Notes: a model not told the origin generated them from the letters alone. Numbered from the stretch's first letter, positions 6,785-14,813 are shown. The stretch is DNA of 17,904 nucleotides from Methylovirgula sp. (GCA_025356505.1 JANXSV010000377.1:1-17904), one strand, 5' to 3'. Numbers and translations: made by a program.

Positions 6785-6813
6785 TTGGCGAAAGATCACA
6801 ATATTGATATATT
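6785..6813 (+). promoter_or_regulatory. Predicted promoter of the Lrp-type regulator in the ald divergent region
   Basis: TTGGCG (6785-6790), a 17-base spacer and TATATT (6808-6813). The 129-base ald-regulator gap is GC-rich on the ald side and AT-rich around this promoter (6796-6840), as expected for binding by an Lrp-family protein. I see no clean palindrome to name as the operator. Confidence 0.45.
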
Positions 6814-6844
6814 CTGCGAAGAAATAAGCATTTTAGAGGTATAT

Positions 6845-7312
6845 ATGCCGCCTATTGAAATCGACACGATTGATCGTGCTATTATCCGCGAGCTGATGCG
6901 CGATGGTCGATTGACCAATGCTGAGCTTGCAAACCGTGTGAACCTGTCTCCCTCCGCCTGCCTGCGACGTGTCAAGCTGATGGAGGAGGCGGGGCTAATT
7001 TCGGGATATGTCATGTTGCTTGATCCGGTTCTGGCGGGCATGCGCGGTGTCGCCTTTGTGTTGGTGACGCTTGACCAGCAGGGCAGGGCGGCGCTGGATC
7101 GGTTTGAGGCGGCGGCTGCGCGGTTTCCGGAAGTGTTGGAGTGCTACCTGCTTGCAGGCTCTGCCGACTATATGATCCGCGTGGCCTATCGCGATTCGGT
7201 GGATTTTGAACGCATCCATACCGACATTTTGACTCAGCTTCCCGGTGTGGCCCGACTGCAATCTACATTGGCGCTGCGTACCGTGAAAAAAACCACTGCT
7301 TTACCGCTTTAG
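6845..7312 (+). CDS. Lrp/AsnC family transcriptional regulator (probable regulator of ald)
   Basis: 155 residues. The N-terminal winged helix-turn-helix covers roughly residues 6-55: IDTIDRAIIRELMRDGRLTNAELANRVNLSPSACLRRVKLMEEAGLISGY, the canonical Lrp/AsnC sequence. The ligand-binding RAM domain follows (about 67-145), including FPEVLECYLLAGSADYMIRV and LPGVARLQSTLALRTVKK. These proteins form octamers that bind amino acids. The start is ATG 6845 with AGAGGT just upstream; the open frame reaches back to 6749 but that part would overlap the promoter. Its place head-to-head with alanine dehydrogenase makes alanine-responsive control of ald, plus autoregulation, the simplest reading. The exact name (aldR or other) is inference from context. 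Confidence 0.93.
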   Translation: MPPIEIDTIDRAIIRELMRDGRLTNAELANRVNLSPSACLRRVKLMEEAGLISGYVMLLDPVLAGMRGVAFVLVTLDQQGRAALDRFEAAAARFPEVLECYLLAGSADYMIRVAYRDSVDFERIHTDILTQLPGVARLQSTLALRTVKKTTALPL

Positions 7313-7340
7313 TGCTGCACCAGCGCTCAGGTGCGACACT
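7311..7340 (+). other. Stem-loop overlapping the regulator's stop codon
   Basis: AGTGCTGCACC (7311-7321) and GGTGCGACACT (7330-7340) can pair over 11 positions, with two adjacent mismatches, around an 8-base loop. It begins within the TAG stop of the Lrp-type gene. No T-run follows, so it is not a standard intrinsic terminator; it may protect the 3' end or slow polymerase before xseB. Confidence 0.35.
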
Positions 7341-7420
7341 GTCGGATCGCCTTCCAGCGCGCAAAAATCTTTCCGGTGACAGGCCTTCTCTGTTATAAGA
7401 GCCAAAATTCGGAGTGAGCC

Positions 7421-7657
7421 TTGCCTGAACCAATTGCCCTTTCCTTTGAAGACGCCATGCGCGAACTCGAGACCATCGTTCAAAAACTGGAACAGGGGCA
7501 GGTCAGCCTCGAGGATTCCATCAAAACCTATGAACGCGGCGAAGTGTTGAAAAAGCACTGCGAAGCGCTGCTTAAAAATGCCGAAATGCGCATCGAGAAA
7601 ATTACGCTCGGTGCGGACGGTAAGGCCAAAGGCGTTGAGCCGCTGGATGCGGGGTAG
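7421..7657 (+). CDS. xseB: Exodeoxyribonuclease VII small subunit
   Basis: 78 residues, typical for XseB. The signature is clear: [55 protein letters not shown], a helical hairpin of about residues 7-62. The small subunit coats the helical region of the large subunit XseA and is needed for the enzyme that degrades single-stranded DNA into oligonucleotides. xseA is not in this window, as is common. The start is TTG at 7421; GGAGTGA lies 3-9 bases upstream and there is no ATG at the homologous position. It is followed 26 bases later by a slipin gene on the same strand, and in many Rhizobiales I recall it directly preceding dxs. Confidence 0.93.
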   Translation: MPEPIALSFEDAMRELETIVQKLEQGQVSLEDSIKTYERGEVLKKHCEALLKNAEMRIEKITLGADGKAKGVEPLDAG

Positions 7658-7683
7658 GCTCCGGCCAAGTATCGGGGAAGATC

Positions 7684-8472
7684 ATGGAAAGTCTTATGGA
7701 TTTTGGTTTGCATCGTCCGTATGAGACGGCGCTTATCGTCATTGCGATCCTCGTGTTTTTTCAGTCGGTTCGCGTGGCGCAACAGTACCAGCGCGCCGTG
7801 GTGTTTTTCCTCGGGCGCTATGCCCGCACCGCCGGGCCGGGCCTGTATTTCATGATTCCTCTGCTTGAGTGGCAGCGTAAGCTGGATATTCGCACTGTCA
7901 CAGCTGCGGTTGAACAACAAGAAGCGATCACGCGCGATAATGTGCCGATCAAGGTCAATGCCGTGATATGGTATCGCATCGTCAATCCGGAAAAGTCCGT
8001 TGTCGAAGTGGTCGACGTGCAGAACGCCGTGGTTCAGGTGTCGCAGACGACGCTGCGCAGTCTGCTCGGCAAGCACACGCTCGATGAGCTTTTGAAGGCT
8101 CAGGATACGGTCGCCGAAGCCATGCAGCAATCCATTGATAAGGTGACGGAACCTTGGGGCGTCAAGGTTGAGCTCGTCGAAATGAAAAATGTGGAAATCC
8201 CGCCGTCGATGCAGCGCGCTATGGCGCAGGAAGCGGAGGCCCTGCGTGAGAAGCGGGCGCGGTTGATCAAAGCGGAAGCCGAGCTTGACGCCGCAGAACA
8301 GTTACGCCAAGCGGCGGAAGTTATTATGCAGAACCCGGCGGCGTTAGAATTAAGGCGGATGCAGATGCTTACCGAAGTTGGCGCGGAGCAGAACACCATG
8401 ACCATAGTGATGATGCCGAGCGAGTTTGTGGCTATGGCGCGCAGCATCGGCGATATGGCGAAGAAGCCTTGA
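7684..8472 (+). CDS. Slipin: stomatin-like SPFH/Band 7 membrane protein
   Basis: 262 residues. There is one hydrophobic segment near the N-terminus (about 15-32, ALIVIAILVFFQSVRV), then the SPFH domain (about 33-210): QQYQRAVVFFLGRYARTAGPGLYFMIPLLEWQRKLDIRT, DNVPIKVNAVIWYRIVNPEKSV, QTTLRSLLGKHTLDELL, WGVKVELVEMKNVEIPPSMQRAMAQEAEALREKRARLIKAEAELDAA. The last part is helical and coiled-coil-prone. Slipins oligomerise into membrane-bound cages or microdomains. They are usually encoded next to NfeD, a membrane protease partner, but no nfeD lies on either side here. GGGGA precedes the ATG. Squeezed between xseB and dxs, two genes I expect to be adjacent in relatives, so it may be a lineage-specific insertion into this operon. 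Its client process is unknown. Confidence 0.93.
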   Translation: MESLMDFGLHRPYETALIVIAILVFFQSVRVAQQYQRAVVFFLGRYARTAGPGLYFMIPLLEWQRKLDIRTVTAAVEQQEAITRDNVPIKVNAVIWYRIVNPEKSVVEVVDVQNAVVQVSQTTLRSLLGKHTLDELLKAQDTVAEAMQQSIDKVTEPWGVKVELVEMKNVEIPPSMQRAMAQEAEALREKRARLIKAEAELDAAEQLRQAAEVIMQNPAALELRRMQMLTEVGAEQNTMTIVMMPSEFVAMARSIGDMAKKP

Positions 8473-8582
8473 GCGAACGCCAAGCGGCCTCTTGCGGGAA
8501 ACTGCTTGCCGAGATCGGCGCTCCTTCGGCCGCCGGATTGCAACCGCGCCCAAATACCGCCACGTTTCCAGTGCGCAGATGA

Positions 8583-8611
8583 TTGCGGCGACGCTGGGCT
8601 AGGGATATAGC
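8583..8611 (+). promoter_or_regulatory. Possible dxs promoter
   Basis: TTGCGG (8583-8588), a 17-base spacer and TATAGC (8606-8611), about 32 bases before the dxs start. It is moderate in quality but well placed in the 170-base slipin-dxs gap. The rest of that gap (8473-8582) is GC-rich, with short hairpins such as GCCGA-GA-TCGGC but no T-run and nothing else I can name. Confidence 0.35.
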
Positions 8612-8642
8612 TTGGCGTCTTTTGTTGGAATAGATCATCGCT

Positions 8643-10553
8643 TTGACCCAGACGCCGCTTCTCGACACGCTTAATCTCCCGGATGCATTACGCCGATTGC
8701 CGGAGTCGTCTCTGCGCCAAGTGGCAGATGAACTTCGTCTCGAAACCATCAGCGCCGTTTCGGTCACGGGTGGGCATCTGGGCGCTGGTCTTGGTGTGGT
8801 CGAACTTACTGTCGCGCTGCATTATGTGTTTGATACGCCGCGCGACAGGCTGATTTGGGATGTCGGGCATCAGGCCTATCCGCATAAGATTTTAACCGGG
8901 CGGCGTGAGCGTATCCGGACGTTGCGGCAGGCGGGCGGCTTGTCCGGGTTTACGCGCCGGTCCGAAAGCGAATATGACCCGTTTGGTGCAGCGCATTCGT
9001 CCACATCCATTTCCGCCGGGCTCGGGATGGCGGTGGCTCGGGATTTGTCAGGCAAGCAAAACAATGTCATCGCGGTTATTGGTGATGGCTCGATGTCGGC
9101 TGGCATGGCGTACGAGGCGATGAACAATGCCGGCGCGATCAATTCGCGGCTGATCGTCATTCTGAACGACAATGATATGTCGATTGCGCCGCCAACGGGC
9201 GCGATGTCGGCCTATTTGGCGCGGCTCGCATCGGGCAAAATGTATGGCACTTTGCGCCGCTATGCCAAACAACTGGCGACACGCCTACCGAAATTTTTTT
9301 ATGACAAGGCGAGAAAAGCCGAGGAATATACCCGCGGTTTCTGGACGGGCGGCACCCTGTTTGAGGAGCTTGGCTTCTACTATGTCGGCCCGATTGATGG
9401 CCATAACTTCGATCATCTTTTGCCCGTGTTGAAAAATGTGCGTGATGCGAAAAACGGGCCGATTCTCGTGCATGTCGTGACGCAAAAGGGCAAAGGCTAC
9501 GGCCCTGCAGAAGCATCGGCAGACAAGTATCACGGCGTTTCGAGTTTTGATGTCATCACCGGAGCACAGGCAAAGCCAAAGCCAAACGCTCCGGCCTACA
9601 CGCGGGTTTTTGCCGAAAGTTTGATTGCTGAAGCAGCAAAAGACGATAAAATTGTAACGATTACCGCAGCAATGCCAAACGGTACCGGACTGGATCTGTT
9701 TGGCAAGGCCTATCCGAGCCGCATCTTTGACGTCGGCATTGCCGAGCAACATGCGGTGACATTTGCCGCTGGCCTCGCCAGCGAAGGATATAAGCCGTTT
9801 TGCGCGATTTATTCGACGTTTTTGCAGCGTGCATATGATCAGGTTGTGCATGACGTCGCGCTACAAAAGCTGCCGGTGCGCTTCGCCATAGACCGCGCCG
9901 GGCTGGTTGGTGCAGATGGCGCAACCCATGCAGGGTCGTTTGATCTGGCCTATTTGTGCTGCCTGCCGGATATGGTGGTGATGGCGGCTGCGGACGAGGC
10001 CGAGCTTGTCCATATGGTGGCGACAGCCGTTGCCTATAACGACGGGCCGATCGCTTTTCGGTATCCTCGCGGCGAAGGTGTCGGCGTTGAAATGCCTGAG
10101 GTTGGTATAGCGCTCGAAATCGGCAGGGGCCGGGTGTTGGTTGAGGGTTCACGCGTGGCCATCATTTCACTTGGAACCCGGCTGGCAGAGAGCCTGAAGG
10201 CCGCCGAAGAGCTTGAAGCGCATGGTTTGCCCACGACAGTGGCAGATGCGCGCTTTGCCAAACCGATCGACCGCGATCTCATTCGTCGACTGGCGGCAAG
10301 CCATGACGTGGTGATCACCATTGAAGAGGGCTCGATCGGCGGCTTCGGATCTCAAGTGCAGCAGCTTTTGAGTGATGATGGGGCGTTTGATGCGGGGCTC
10401 AAGTTCCGGTCAATGATCTTCCCCGATTACTATGTCGATCATGATAAGCCGGAACGGCAAATGGCGCGCATCGGTCTCGATGCGAAAGGCATTGTTGCCA
10501 AGGCCATGAGCGCCTTGGGGCGTGAACAGGTTGGCGCGAGCCTGATTGCGTGA
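8643..10553 (+). CDS. dxs: 1-deoxy-D-xylulose-5-phosphate synthase
   Basis: 636 residues, normal length. It condenses pyruvate and glyceraldehyde 3-phosphate to DXP, the first step of the MEP isoprenoid pathway and a precursor for thiamine and pyridoxal. Thiamine-diphosphate sites are visible: [14 protein letters not shown] with His45, [14 protein letters not shown] (74-87), the Mg-ThDP motif [18 protein letters not shown] (147-164) through LNDND (174-178), and [15 protein letters not shown] with the catalytic Glu368. The transketolase C-terminal domain follows ([24 protein letters not shown]). The start is TTG at 8643: the usual N-terminus ([18 protein letters not shown]) starts there and an in-frame TAG at 8631-8633 rules out anything longer. 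The ribosome site is weak. The stop TGA shares one base with the tlyA ATG. Confidence 0.97.
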   Translation: MTQTPLLDTLNLPDALRRLPESSLRQVADELRLETISAVSVTGGHLGAGLGVVELTVALHYVFDTPRDRLIWDVGHQAYPHKILTGRRERIRTLRQAGGLSGFTRRSESEYDPFGAAHSSTSISAGLGMAVARDLSGKQNNVIAVIGDGSMSAGMAYEAMNNAGAINSRLIVILNDNDMSIAPPTGAMSAYLARLASGKMYGTLRRYAKQLATRLPKFFYDKARKAEEYTRGFWTGGTLFEELGFYYVGPIDGHNFDHLLPVLKNVRDAKNGPILVHVVTQKGKGYGPAEASADKYHGVSSFDVITGAQAKPKPNAPAYTRVFAESLIAEAAKDDKIVTITAAMPNGTGLDLFGKAYPSRIFDVGIAEQHAVTFAAGLASEGYKPFCAIYSTFLQRAYDQVVHDVALQKLPVRFAIDRAGLVGADGATHAGSFDLAYLCCLPDMVVMAAADEAELVHMVATAVAYNDGPIAFRYPRGEGVGVEMPEVGIALEIGRGRVLVEGSRVAIISLGTRLAESLKAAEELEAHGLPTTVADARFAKPIDRDLIRRLAASHDVVITIEEGSIGGFGSQVQQLLSDDGAFDAGLKFRSMIFPDYYVDHDKPERQMARIGLDAKGIVAKAMSALGREQVGASLIA

Positions 10554-11281
10554 TGCGCATCGACGTCGCTTTGGTCGCGCGCGGGGTGTTTGAGAGCCGT
10601 GCCAAGGCGCAGGAAGCCATTGCCGCCGGTTTGGTTTTCGTCAACGGATCGCAGGTGAAGAAAGTCTCGGAAAAGGTTGAAGCTGACGCGGAGATTGAAG
10701 CTTCGGCACCCTATCCGTGGGTCTCACGCGGCGGGGTCAAGCTTGCGGCGGCGCTGGAGACTTTCAATATCGATGTGGCAGGCAAGATTTGTCTCGATAT
10801 CGGAGCGTCCACCGGCGGCTTTACTCAGGTTCTGCTGCATGCGGGTGCCGCGCGGGTCTACGCTGTTGAGGTCGGGCACGGACAGCTGCATGTGAGCCTC
10901 AAAGCTGACGCCCGCATCATCAGCCTTGAGCATCAAGACGCGCGGCTGCTCACTGCGGAGATCATGCCGGATGCGCCTGACATCATTGTGTGTGACGCCA
11001 GTTTCATATCGCTCAAAAAGCTGCTGCCCGCGGTTTTGAAGTTCAGCTCTGCGCGCGCAACATTGCTGGCGCTGATCAAGCCGCAGTTCGAGGTCGCGAA
11101 GCACGAGAATAAAAAGGGCATTGTCCGGGATGAAGTGCTACAGAAGCGCGTGTGCGCAGAGGTTTCGGCGATGCTGACCCTCGAGGGATGGCCGCCGCGC
11201 GACATTTGTGCTTCGCCGATTTTGGGCGGCGACGGCAATAAGGAATTTTTGATTTGCGCGGACCGGATGTTACCGAATTAA
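10553..11281 (+). CDS. tlyA: TlyA family rRNA 2'-O-methyltransferase (S4 domain plus FtsJ-like fold)
   Basis: 242 residues. An S4 RNA-binding domain (about 1-60) has the pattern RIDVALVARGVFESRAKAQEAIAAGLVFVNG. A SAM-dependent FtsJ-like methyltransferase follows: SRGGVKL, motif I CLDIGASTGGFTQVLL (about 80-95), VCDASFISLKKLLP, LALIKPQFEV and GGDGNKEFL. These supply the Lys-Asp-Lys-Glu tetrad of 2'-O-methyltransferases. Characterised TlyA enzymes methylate cytidines in 16S and/or 23S rRNA and affect capreomycin susceptibility; the older 'haemolysin' label is misleading. The ATG overlaps the dxs stop by one base (TGATG), typical of coupled translation; a GTG immediately before it is a less likely start. 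The last 28 bases overlap the next gene. Which RNA is methylated here cannot be judged. Confidence 0.93.
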   Translation: MRIDVALVARGVFESRAKAQEAIAAGLVFVNGSQVKKVSEKVEADAEIEASAPYPWVSRGGVKLAAALETFNIDVAGKICLDIGASTGGFTQVLLHAGAARVYAVEVGHGQLHVSLKADARIISLEHQDARLLTAEIMPDAPDIIVCDASFISLKKLLPAVLKFSSARATLLALIKPQFEVAKHENKKGIVRDEVLQKRVCAEVSAMLTLEGWPPRDICASPILGGDGNKEFLICADRMLPN

Positions 11282-12513
11282 CCATTGAGCGCCTGGGCCA
11301 GCGCGGCGAAGGCATTGCTGCGGGGCCGATTTACGTGGCCTTTGCGCTGCCGGGAGACCGTATCGAGGCTGAAATTAATGCGGATCGCGGCGCGCTCAAG
11401 CAAATCATAAGCCCGAGCGCTGATCGTGTTCCGGCGATATGCGGTTATTTTGGCACCTGCGGCGGCTGCGCCGTGCAAACGCTGGCCGCGCCGGCCTATG
11501 AAACATGGAAACGCAATCTGGTTGTCGAGGCTCTGCGCCATCACAAAATTGAGGTTGTCGTTGCGCCGCTGGCAAATGTGCACGGAGCCGGACGCCGGCG
11601 GGCGACTTTTCACGCGGCCATGGAAAATGGCAAGGCCCGCGTCGGGTTCATGCAGGCGCGCTCGCATGATATTGTCGAAATTGACGGGTGCCCGTTGTTT
11701 GCGCCTGAACTTGGCGGCGCTGTTCAGGCTGCGCGCGAAATTTCGCAGGCTCTCGCTCATCGCAACAAGCCGCTTGATCTGGTTGTGAGCACGACAATCA
11801 ATGGATTGGACGTGGACGTGCGCGGTTGCGGGCCGCTTGGCGATGCCGATATCCAAAAATTGACGAAATTGGCCACGTCGCTCAATTTGGCGCGGTTGGC
11901 GAACCATGGAACGAACATCGTTGAGCGCCTGCCGCCTTTGGTTCAAATGGGTTTGGCTCAGGTGGCTTTGCCGCCGGGCGCGTTTTTGCAGGCAACAATC
12001 GCCGCCGACCATGCTTTAGCCCAGGCCGTCGTCAGCGCTATCGGCACCTCAAAAAAGATTGCTGATCTGTTTTCGGGCGTCGGAACATTTGCGCTCAGAC
12101 TTGCGCAAAAGGCCCAAGTGCATGCCGTTGAAAACGATGCCGCTGCGCTTCGGGCATTGCAGATCGCATCGCACACGCCCGGCCTGCGGCAGGTCACGAC
12201 CGAACTGCGGGATTTGGTTGCCCGGCCACTGCAACCGGCTGAACTAAACGGATTTGATGCCGTTGTGTTCGATCCGCCCCGCGCCGGAGCCGAGGCGCAG
12301 TGCCGCGAGCTGGCAAAATCCACAGTCGCCAAAATCATAGCTGTTTCGTGCAATATCCAGACCTTTACCCGGGACGCCCGCATTCTCATCGACGCGGGTT
12401 ATAGTCTTGAAACGGTCACGCCATATGACCAGTTTCTCTATTCGACACATGTGGAAGTGATCGGTGTGTTTTCGCGCAAAATCGTAAAAGCAAAGCGGCG
12501 GCTTTTCGGATAA
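11254..12513 (+). CDS. [4Fe-4S] RNA 5-methyluridine methyltransferase, RlmD/TrmA family
   Basis: 419 residues. The order is a short TRAM-like N-terminus (IERLGQRGEGIA), an iron-sulfur cluster binding set CGYFGTCGGC (Cys63, Cys69, Cys72) with Cys146 in EIDGCPLF, SAM motif ADLFSGVGTFALRLA (270-284), FDPPRAGAE (339-347), catalytic cysteine SCN (Cys366), and the base glutamate in HVEVIGVF near the end. The family transfers a methyl group from SAM to C5 of specific uridines in 23S rRNA (RlmC/RlmD) or tRNA (TrmA). The presence of the cluster favours the rRNA-type members, but I cannot assign the exact uridine. The start is TTG at 11254 with AAGGA 9 bases upstream, inside tlyA, giving a 28-base overlap. 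This suggests reinitiation or coupling within the dxs-tlyA-methyltransferase operon. Confidence 0.92.
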   Translation: MRGPDVTELTIERLGQRGEGIAAGPIYVAFALPGDRIEAEINADRGALKQIISPSADRVPAICGYFGTCGGCAVQTLAAPAYETWKRNLVVEALRHHKIEVVVAPLANVHGAGRRRATFHAAMENGKARVGFMQARSHDIVEIDGCPLFAPELGGAVQAAREISQALAHRNKPLDLVVSTTINGLDVDVRGCGPLGDADIQKLTKLATSLNLARLANHGTNIVERLPPLVQMGLAQVALPPGAFLQATIAADHALAQAVVSAIGTSKKIADLFSGVGTFALRLAQKAQVHAVENDAAALRALQIASHTPGLRQVTTELRDLVARPLQPAELNGFDAVVFDPPRAGAEAQCRELAKSTVAKIIAVSCNIQTFTRDARILIDAGYSLETVTPYDQFLYSTHVEVIGVFSRKIVKAKRRLFG

Positions 12514-12546
12514 TACAGGCGCGGTAATTCAACTGTGTGGAGCACA

Positions 12547-13947
12547 ATGGCAGATTTTGTTGAGATATTACAACATATTGTCGGTGCTGCGCATGTCCTG
12601 CAAGGTGTGGACACCGATGGGTTTCTCACCGAGCCACGGCACAAGTTTCATGGGGCGGCGCGCTGCGTGGTGCGTCCCGGATCTACGCTCGAAGTGTCGC
12701 GGATTTTGCAAGCCTGCTACGCGGCCGGGGTTTGCGTGGTGCCGCAGGGCGGCAATACGGGTCTTGTTGGCGGCCAAATTCCGGATGTTTCGGGCGAGGC
12801 CATCGTTGTAAGTCTGAGCCGGATGAAAGCTGTCCGCAGTGTCGATCTTGCATCAAATGTCATGGTGGTTGAGGCCGGCTTGACGCTCGCGGAGGCTCAT
12901 GTGGCCGCCGATAGTGCCGGACGGCTGTTTCCGCTCTCGCTGGCTTCGCAAGGGTCATGTTCCATCGGCGGCAATATGGCGACCAATGCCGGTGGCACCG
13001 GCGTCATTGCCTATGGCAACATGCGCGATCTGGTGCAGGGGGTTGAGGTGGTTTTGGCAGATGGCCGGGTGATGAATGGCCTCTCAATGCTGAAGAAGGA
13101 TAACACTGGCTACGATCTCAAACACCTGTTCATGGGGTCCGAAGGCACTCTGGGCGTGATAACAGCCGCGGTTCTAAAGCTTTATCCTAAGCCAAAATCG
13201 ATCGAAGTGGCTTTTCTGGGTCTGGAAAGTCCCCCCAAGGCGTTGCAATTGCTCAACTTGGCGCGCGCCTCAGCAGGCGGGCAGATTACGGCCTTCGAGC
13301 TTATCCCGAGAATCGGCATCGAATTTGTGCTGAAACATGCGAGTGGAACGCGAGATCCGCTGGAAAAGTCCTACCCCTGGTATGTGCTGCTGGAGTTGTC
13401 TTCGCAGAACCAACACGGGCTTGATGAGCTTTTGCAGGGGCTGGTGGAGGAGGCGCTCTCCGCCTCACTGGTTGAAGATGCGGTCATGGCGCAAAATATT
13501 GCCCAGCGCCTATCGTTCTGGCAGTTGCGGGAATTGATGTCGGATGTGCAAGGCCGCGAGGGCGGCTCGATAAAAAACGATATTTCAGTGCCGGTGGCGG
13601 TGATACCGGAATTTCTGGACCGCGTTTCTTCGGCTGTGTTGCGGGCAGTTCCGGGCGCGCGGATGGTGCCTTTCGGCCACCTTGGGGACGGCAATATCCA
13701 TTGTAATATCTCGCAGCCGTTGAGCATGGCGAAAGAGGATTTTCTGGCGTGCTGGGATGAAGTTACTGATATTGTGAATGAAATTGTGATTTCGTTTGGC
13801 GGATCAATTTCTGCCGAGCACGGAATCGGCCAACTCAAAACCAAGCTTCTACGCAAATATAAAGACCCGGTCGCGCTCGACATCATGCGGACGATCAAGG
13901 CAGGGCTCGACCCCAAAGGCATAATGAACCCGGGCAAGGTATTCTAA
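12547..13947 (+). CDS. FAD-linked oxidase, D-2-hydroxyglutarate dehydrogenase type
   Basis: 466 residues from ATG 12547 (GGAG just upstream; a GTG at 12535 has no ribosome site). The FAD PP-loop is PQGGNTGLVGGQIPD (66-80), the form typical of the D-2-hydroxyglutarate dehydrogenase branch. Further marks are SIGGNMATNAGGTGVIAYGNMRDLVQGVEVVLADG, KDNTGYDLKHLFMGSEGTLGVIT, GHLGDGNIHCNI, SAEHGIGQLKTKLLRKY and DPKGIMNPGKVF. The reaction would be oxidation of a D-2-hydroxyacid to the 2-oxoacid with electrons going to ETF or the quinone pool. It follows the RNA methyltransferase by 33 bases and is probably the last gene of that operon, with no obvious functional link. It shares the domain plan with the dehydrogenase at 569-2041, but the two are clearly diverged (different PP-loops), so they are not a recent duplication. 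Substrate assignment is by family resemblance only. Confidence 0.9.
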   Translation: MADFVEILQHIVGAAHVLQGVDTDGFLTEPRHKFHGAARCVVRPGSTLEVSRILQACYAAGVCVVPQGGNTGLVGGQIPDVSGEAIVVSLSRMKAVRSVDLASNVMVVEAGLTLAEAHVAADSAGRLFPLSLASQGSCSIGGNMATNAGGTGVIAYGNMRDLVQGVEVVLADGRVMNGLSMLKKDNTGYDLKHLFMGSEGTLGVITAAVLKLYPKPKSIEVAFLGLESPPKALQLLNLARASAGGQITAFELIPRIGIEFVLKHASGTRDPLEKSYPWYVLLELSSQNQHGLDELLQGLVEEALSASLVEDAVMAQNIAQRLSFWQLRELMSDVQGREGGSIKNDISVPVAVIPEFLDRVSSAVLRAVPGARMVPFGHLGDGNIHCNISQPLSMAKEDFLACWDEVTDIVNEIVISFGGSISAEHGIGQLKTKLLRKYKDPVALDIMRTIKAGLDPKGIMNPGKVF

Positions 13948-13958
13948 AGAGCCGTTCC

Positions 13959-14012
13959 GTCCGTTTCGGACTGCTGTGCAAGTGAAGGCATGATATGGCC
14001 AAATGCAGGCCA
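13959..14012. terminator. Weak hairpins between convergent genes
   Basis: Two small stems lie after the oxidase stop: GTCCG-TTT-CGGAC (13959-13971) and TGGCC-7-GGCCA (13996-14012). Neither is followed by a T-run on the plus strand. They could help end transcription between the convergent oxidase and isomerase genes, but this is weak evidence. Confidence 0.25.
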
Positions 14013-14033
14013 AGTTGCGCCACGGGAATTATT

Positions 14034-14072
14034 GCAGGTGAGGCTTGAAGGTGAGGCTTGCAGGTGAAGCTA
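14034..14072. repeat. Three imperfect 13-bp tandem repeats at the 3' end of the isomerase gene
   Basis: GCAGGTGAGGCTT, GAAGGTGAGGCTT and GCAGGTGAAGCTA follow each other without gaps. The third copy (14060-14072) contains the stop codon of the minus-strand gene (14070-14072). Slippage here could lengthen or shorten the spacer and possibly move the stop. Confidence 0.75.
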
Positions 14073-14813
14073 TTTTTTCTTGGTCATAAAGGCCATGAAA
14101 GCGGCCTTTGCTTCTGGAGACGCCAGCGCGGCAGCGAAGGTTTGCAACTCAAGGTCGATGTGCGACTGCAAGGCGGCTTGATTTGGCCGCATGAGGGCGC
14201 GCGTGGCGCGTAGAGCAGAGCGCGGTTTTGCTGCCAGGCGTTGCGCCATGCCAAGAGCATGCGTGATAAGATCCTCGTGTGGCACAATCGCATTTACAAG
14301 ACCGCTCTCGAACGCTTCCTCCGCGCCGAATGTATTGCCCAGCATGAGCCATTCGGTCGCTTTGGCGATGCCGAAGCGCGCGGGCACGATCAGTGACGCG
14401 CCAGCCTCCGGCACAAGCCCAAGATCGGTAAAGGGCATTTTAAACGTGGCATCGGGCGCGGCGAACACCATGTCACAGTGCAGCAAAAGCGTTGTTCCGA
14501 TGCCGATGGCCTGGCCTTGCACAGCGGCGATAATCGGGGTTTGCCCCGCCGCCAGCGCCTTGATGAAACGGCTGGCCGGATTGGCTGCCATGTCACCGCG
14601 ATGCCCGAGAAAATCTCCGATATCATTGCCGGCGGTAAAAGTGCCACCCGCGCCTGAAATGACGATGACGTTGATGTCTGTGCTGGCATCAGCTTCGTGA
14701 AGCGCGTGGCGCAGCGTGTCATACATAGCGCCAATCAGCGCATTCTTCTTCTCTGGCCTGGCAAATTCCAGTTGAAGCACTGTGCCGTGGCGGGTGATGG
14801 TTATGTTTGACAT
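14070..14813 (-). CDS. Enoyl-CoA isomerase/hydratase family protein, isomerase-like active site
   Basis: 247 residues with the crotonase fold. The CoA/oxyanion-hole region is VISGAGGTFTAGNDIGDF (51-68) and the second is VQGQAIGIGTTLLLHCDMVFAA (98-119). At the first catalytic glutamate position of enoyl-CoA hydratases (G-C/G-E-L) this protein has GTTLLL, so that acid is missing. A glutamate does occur in FTDLGLVPEAGAS (Glu136), where delta3,delta2-enoyl-CoA isomerases (ECI/PECI type) carry their single catalytic glutamate; the following KATEWLMLGNTFGAEEAFESGLV also fits that group. I therefore favour double-bond isomerisation of unsaturated acyl-CoA over hydration. It lies 65 bases downstream of the acyl-CoA dehydrogenase gene, probably in one operon. 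The C-terminus ends in a lysine run. The ribosome site before ATG 14813 is weak, which suggests coupling or a longer leader. Confidence 0.85.
   Translation of the reverse strand: MSNITITRHGTVLQLEFARPEKKNALIGAMYDTLRHALHEADASTDINVIVISGAGGTFTAGNDIGDFLGHRGDMAANPASRFIKALAAGQTPIIAAVQGQAIGIGTTLLLHCDMVFAAPDATFKMPFTDLGLVPEAGASLIVPARFGIAKATEWLMLGNTFGAEEAFESGLVNAIVPHEDLITHALGMAQRLAAKPRSALRATRALMRPNQAALQSHIDLELQTFAAALASPEAKAAFMAFMTKKK

Noticed and set aside
8473..8582. Possible terminator or small RNA between the slipin gene and dxs
   Set aside because: Short GC hairpins exist (for example GCCGA-GA-TCGGC), but there is no T-run and no promoter-terminator pair.
9285..9851. 188-codon minus-strand open frame opposite dxs
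   Set aside because: Antisense to the conserved dxs sequence with no domain signal and odd composition.
11278..12012. 244-codon minus-strand open frame opposite the RNA methyltransferase
   Set aside because: It is antisense to a gene with complete catalytic motifs, has no recognisable domain, and is the kind of shadow frame expected in GC-rich coding DNA.
569..13947. The two FAD-linked oxidases (569-2041, 12547-13947) as a recent duplication
   Set aside because: Their PP-loops (YGTGTSLEGH versus GGNTGLVGG) and overall sequences belong to different branches of the family.
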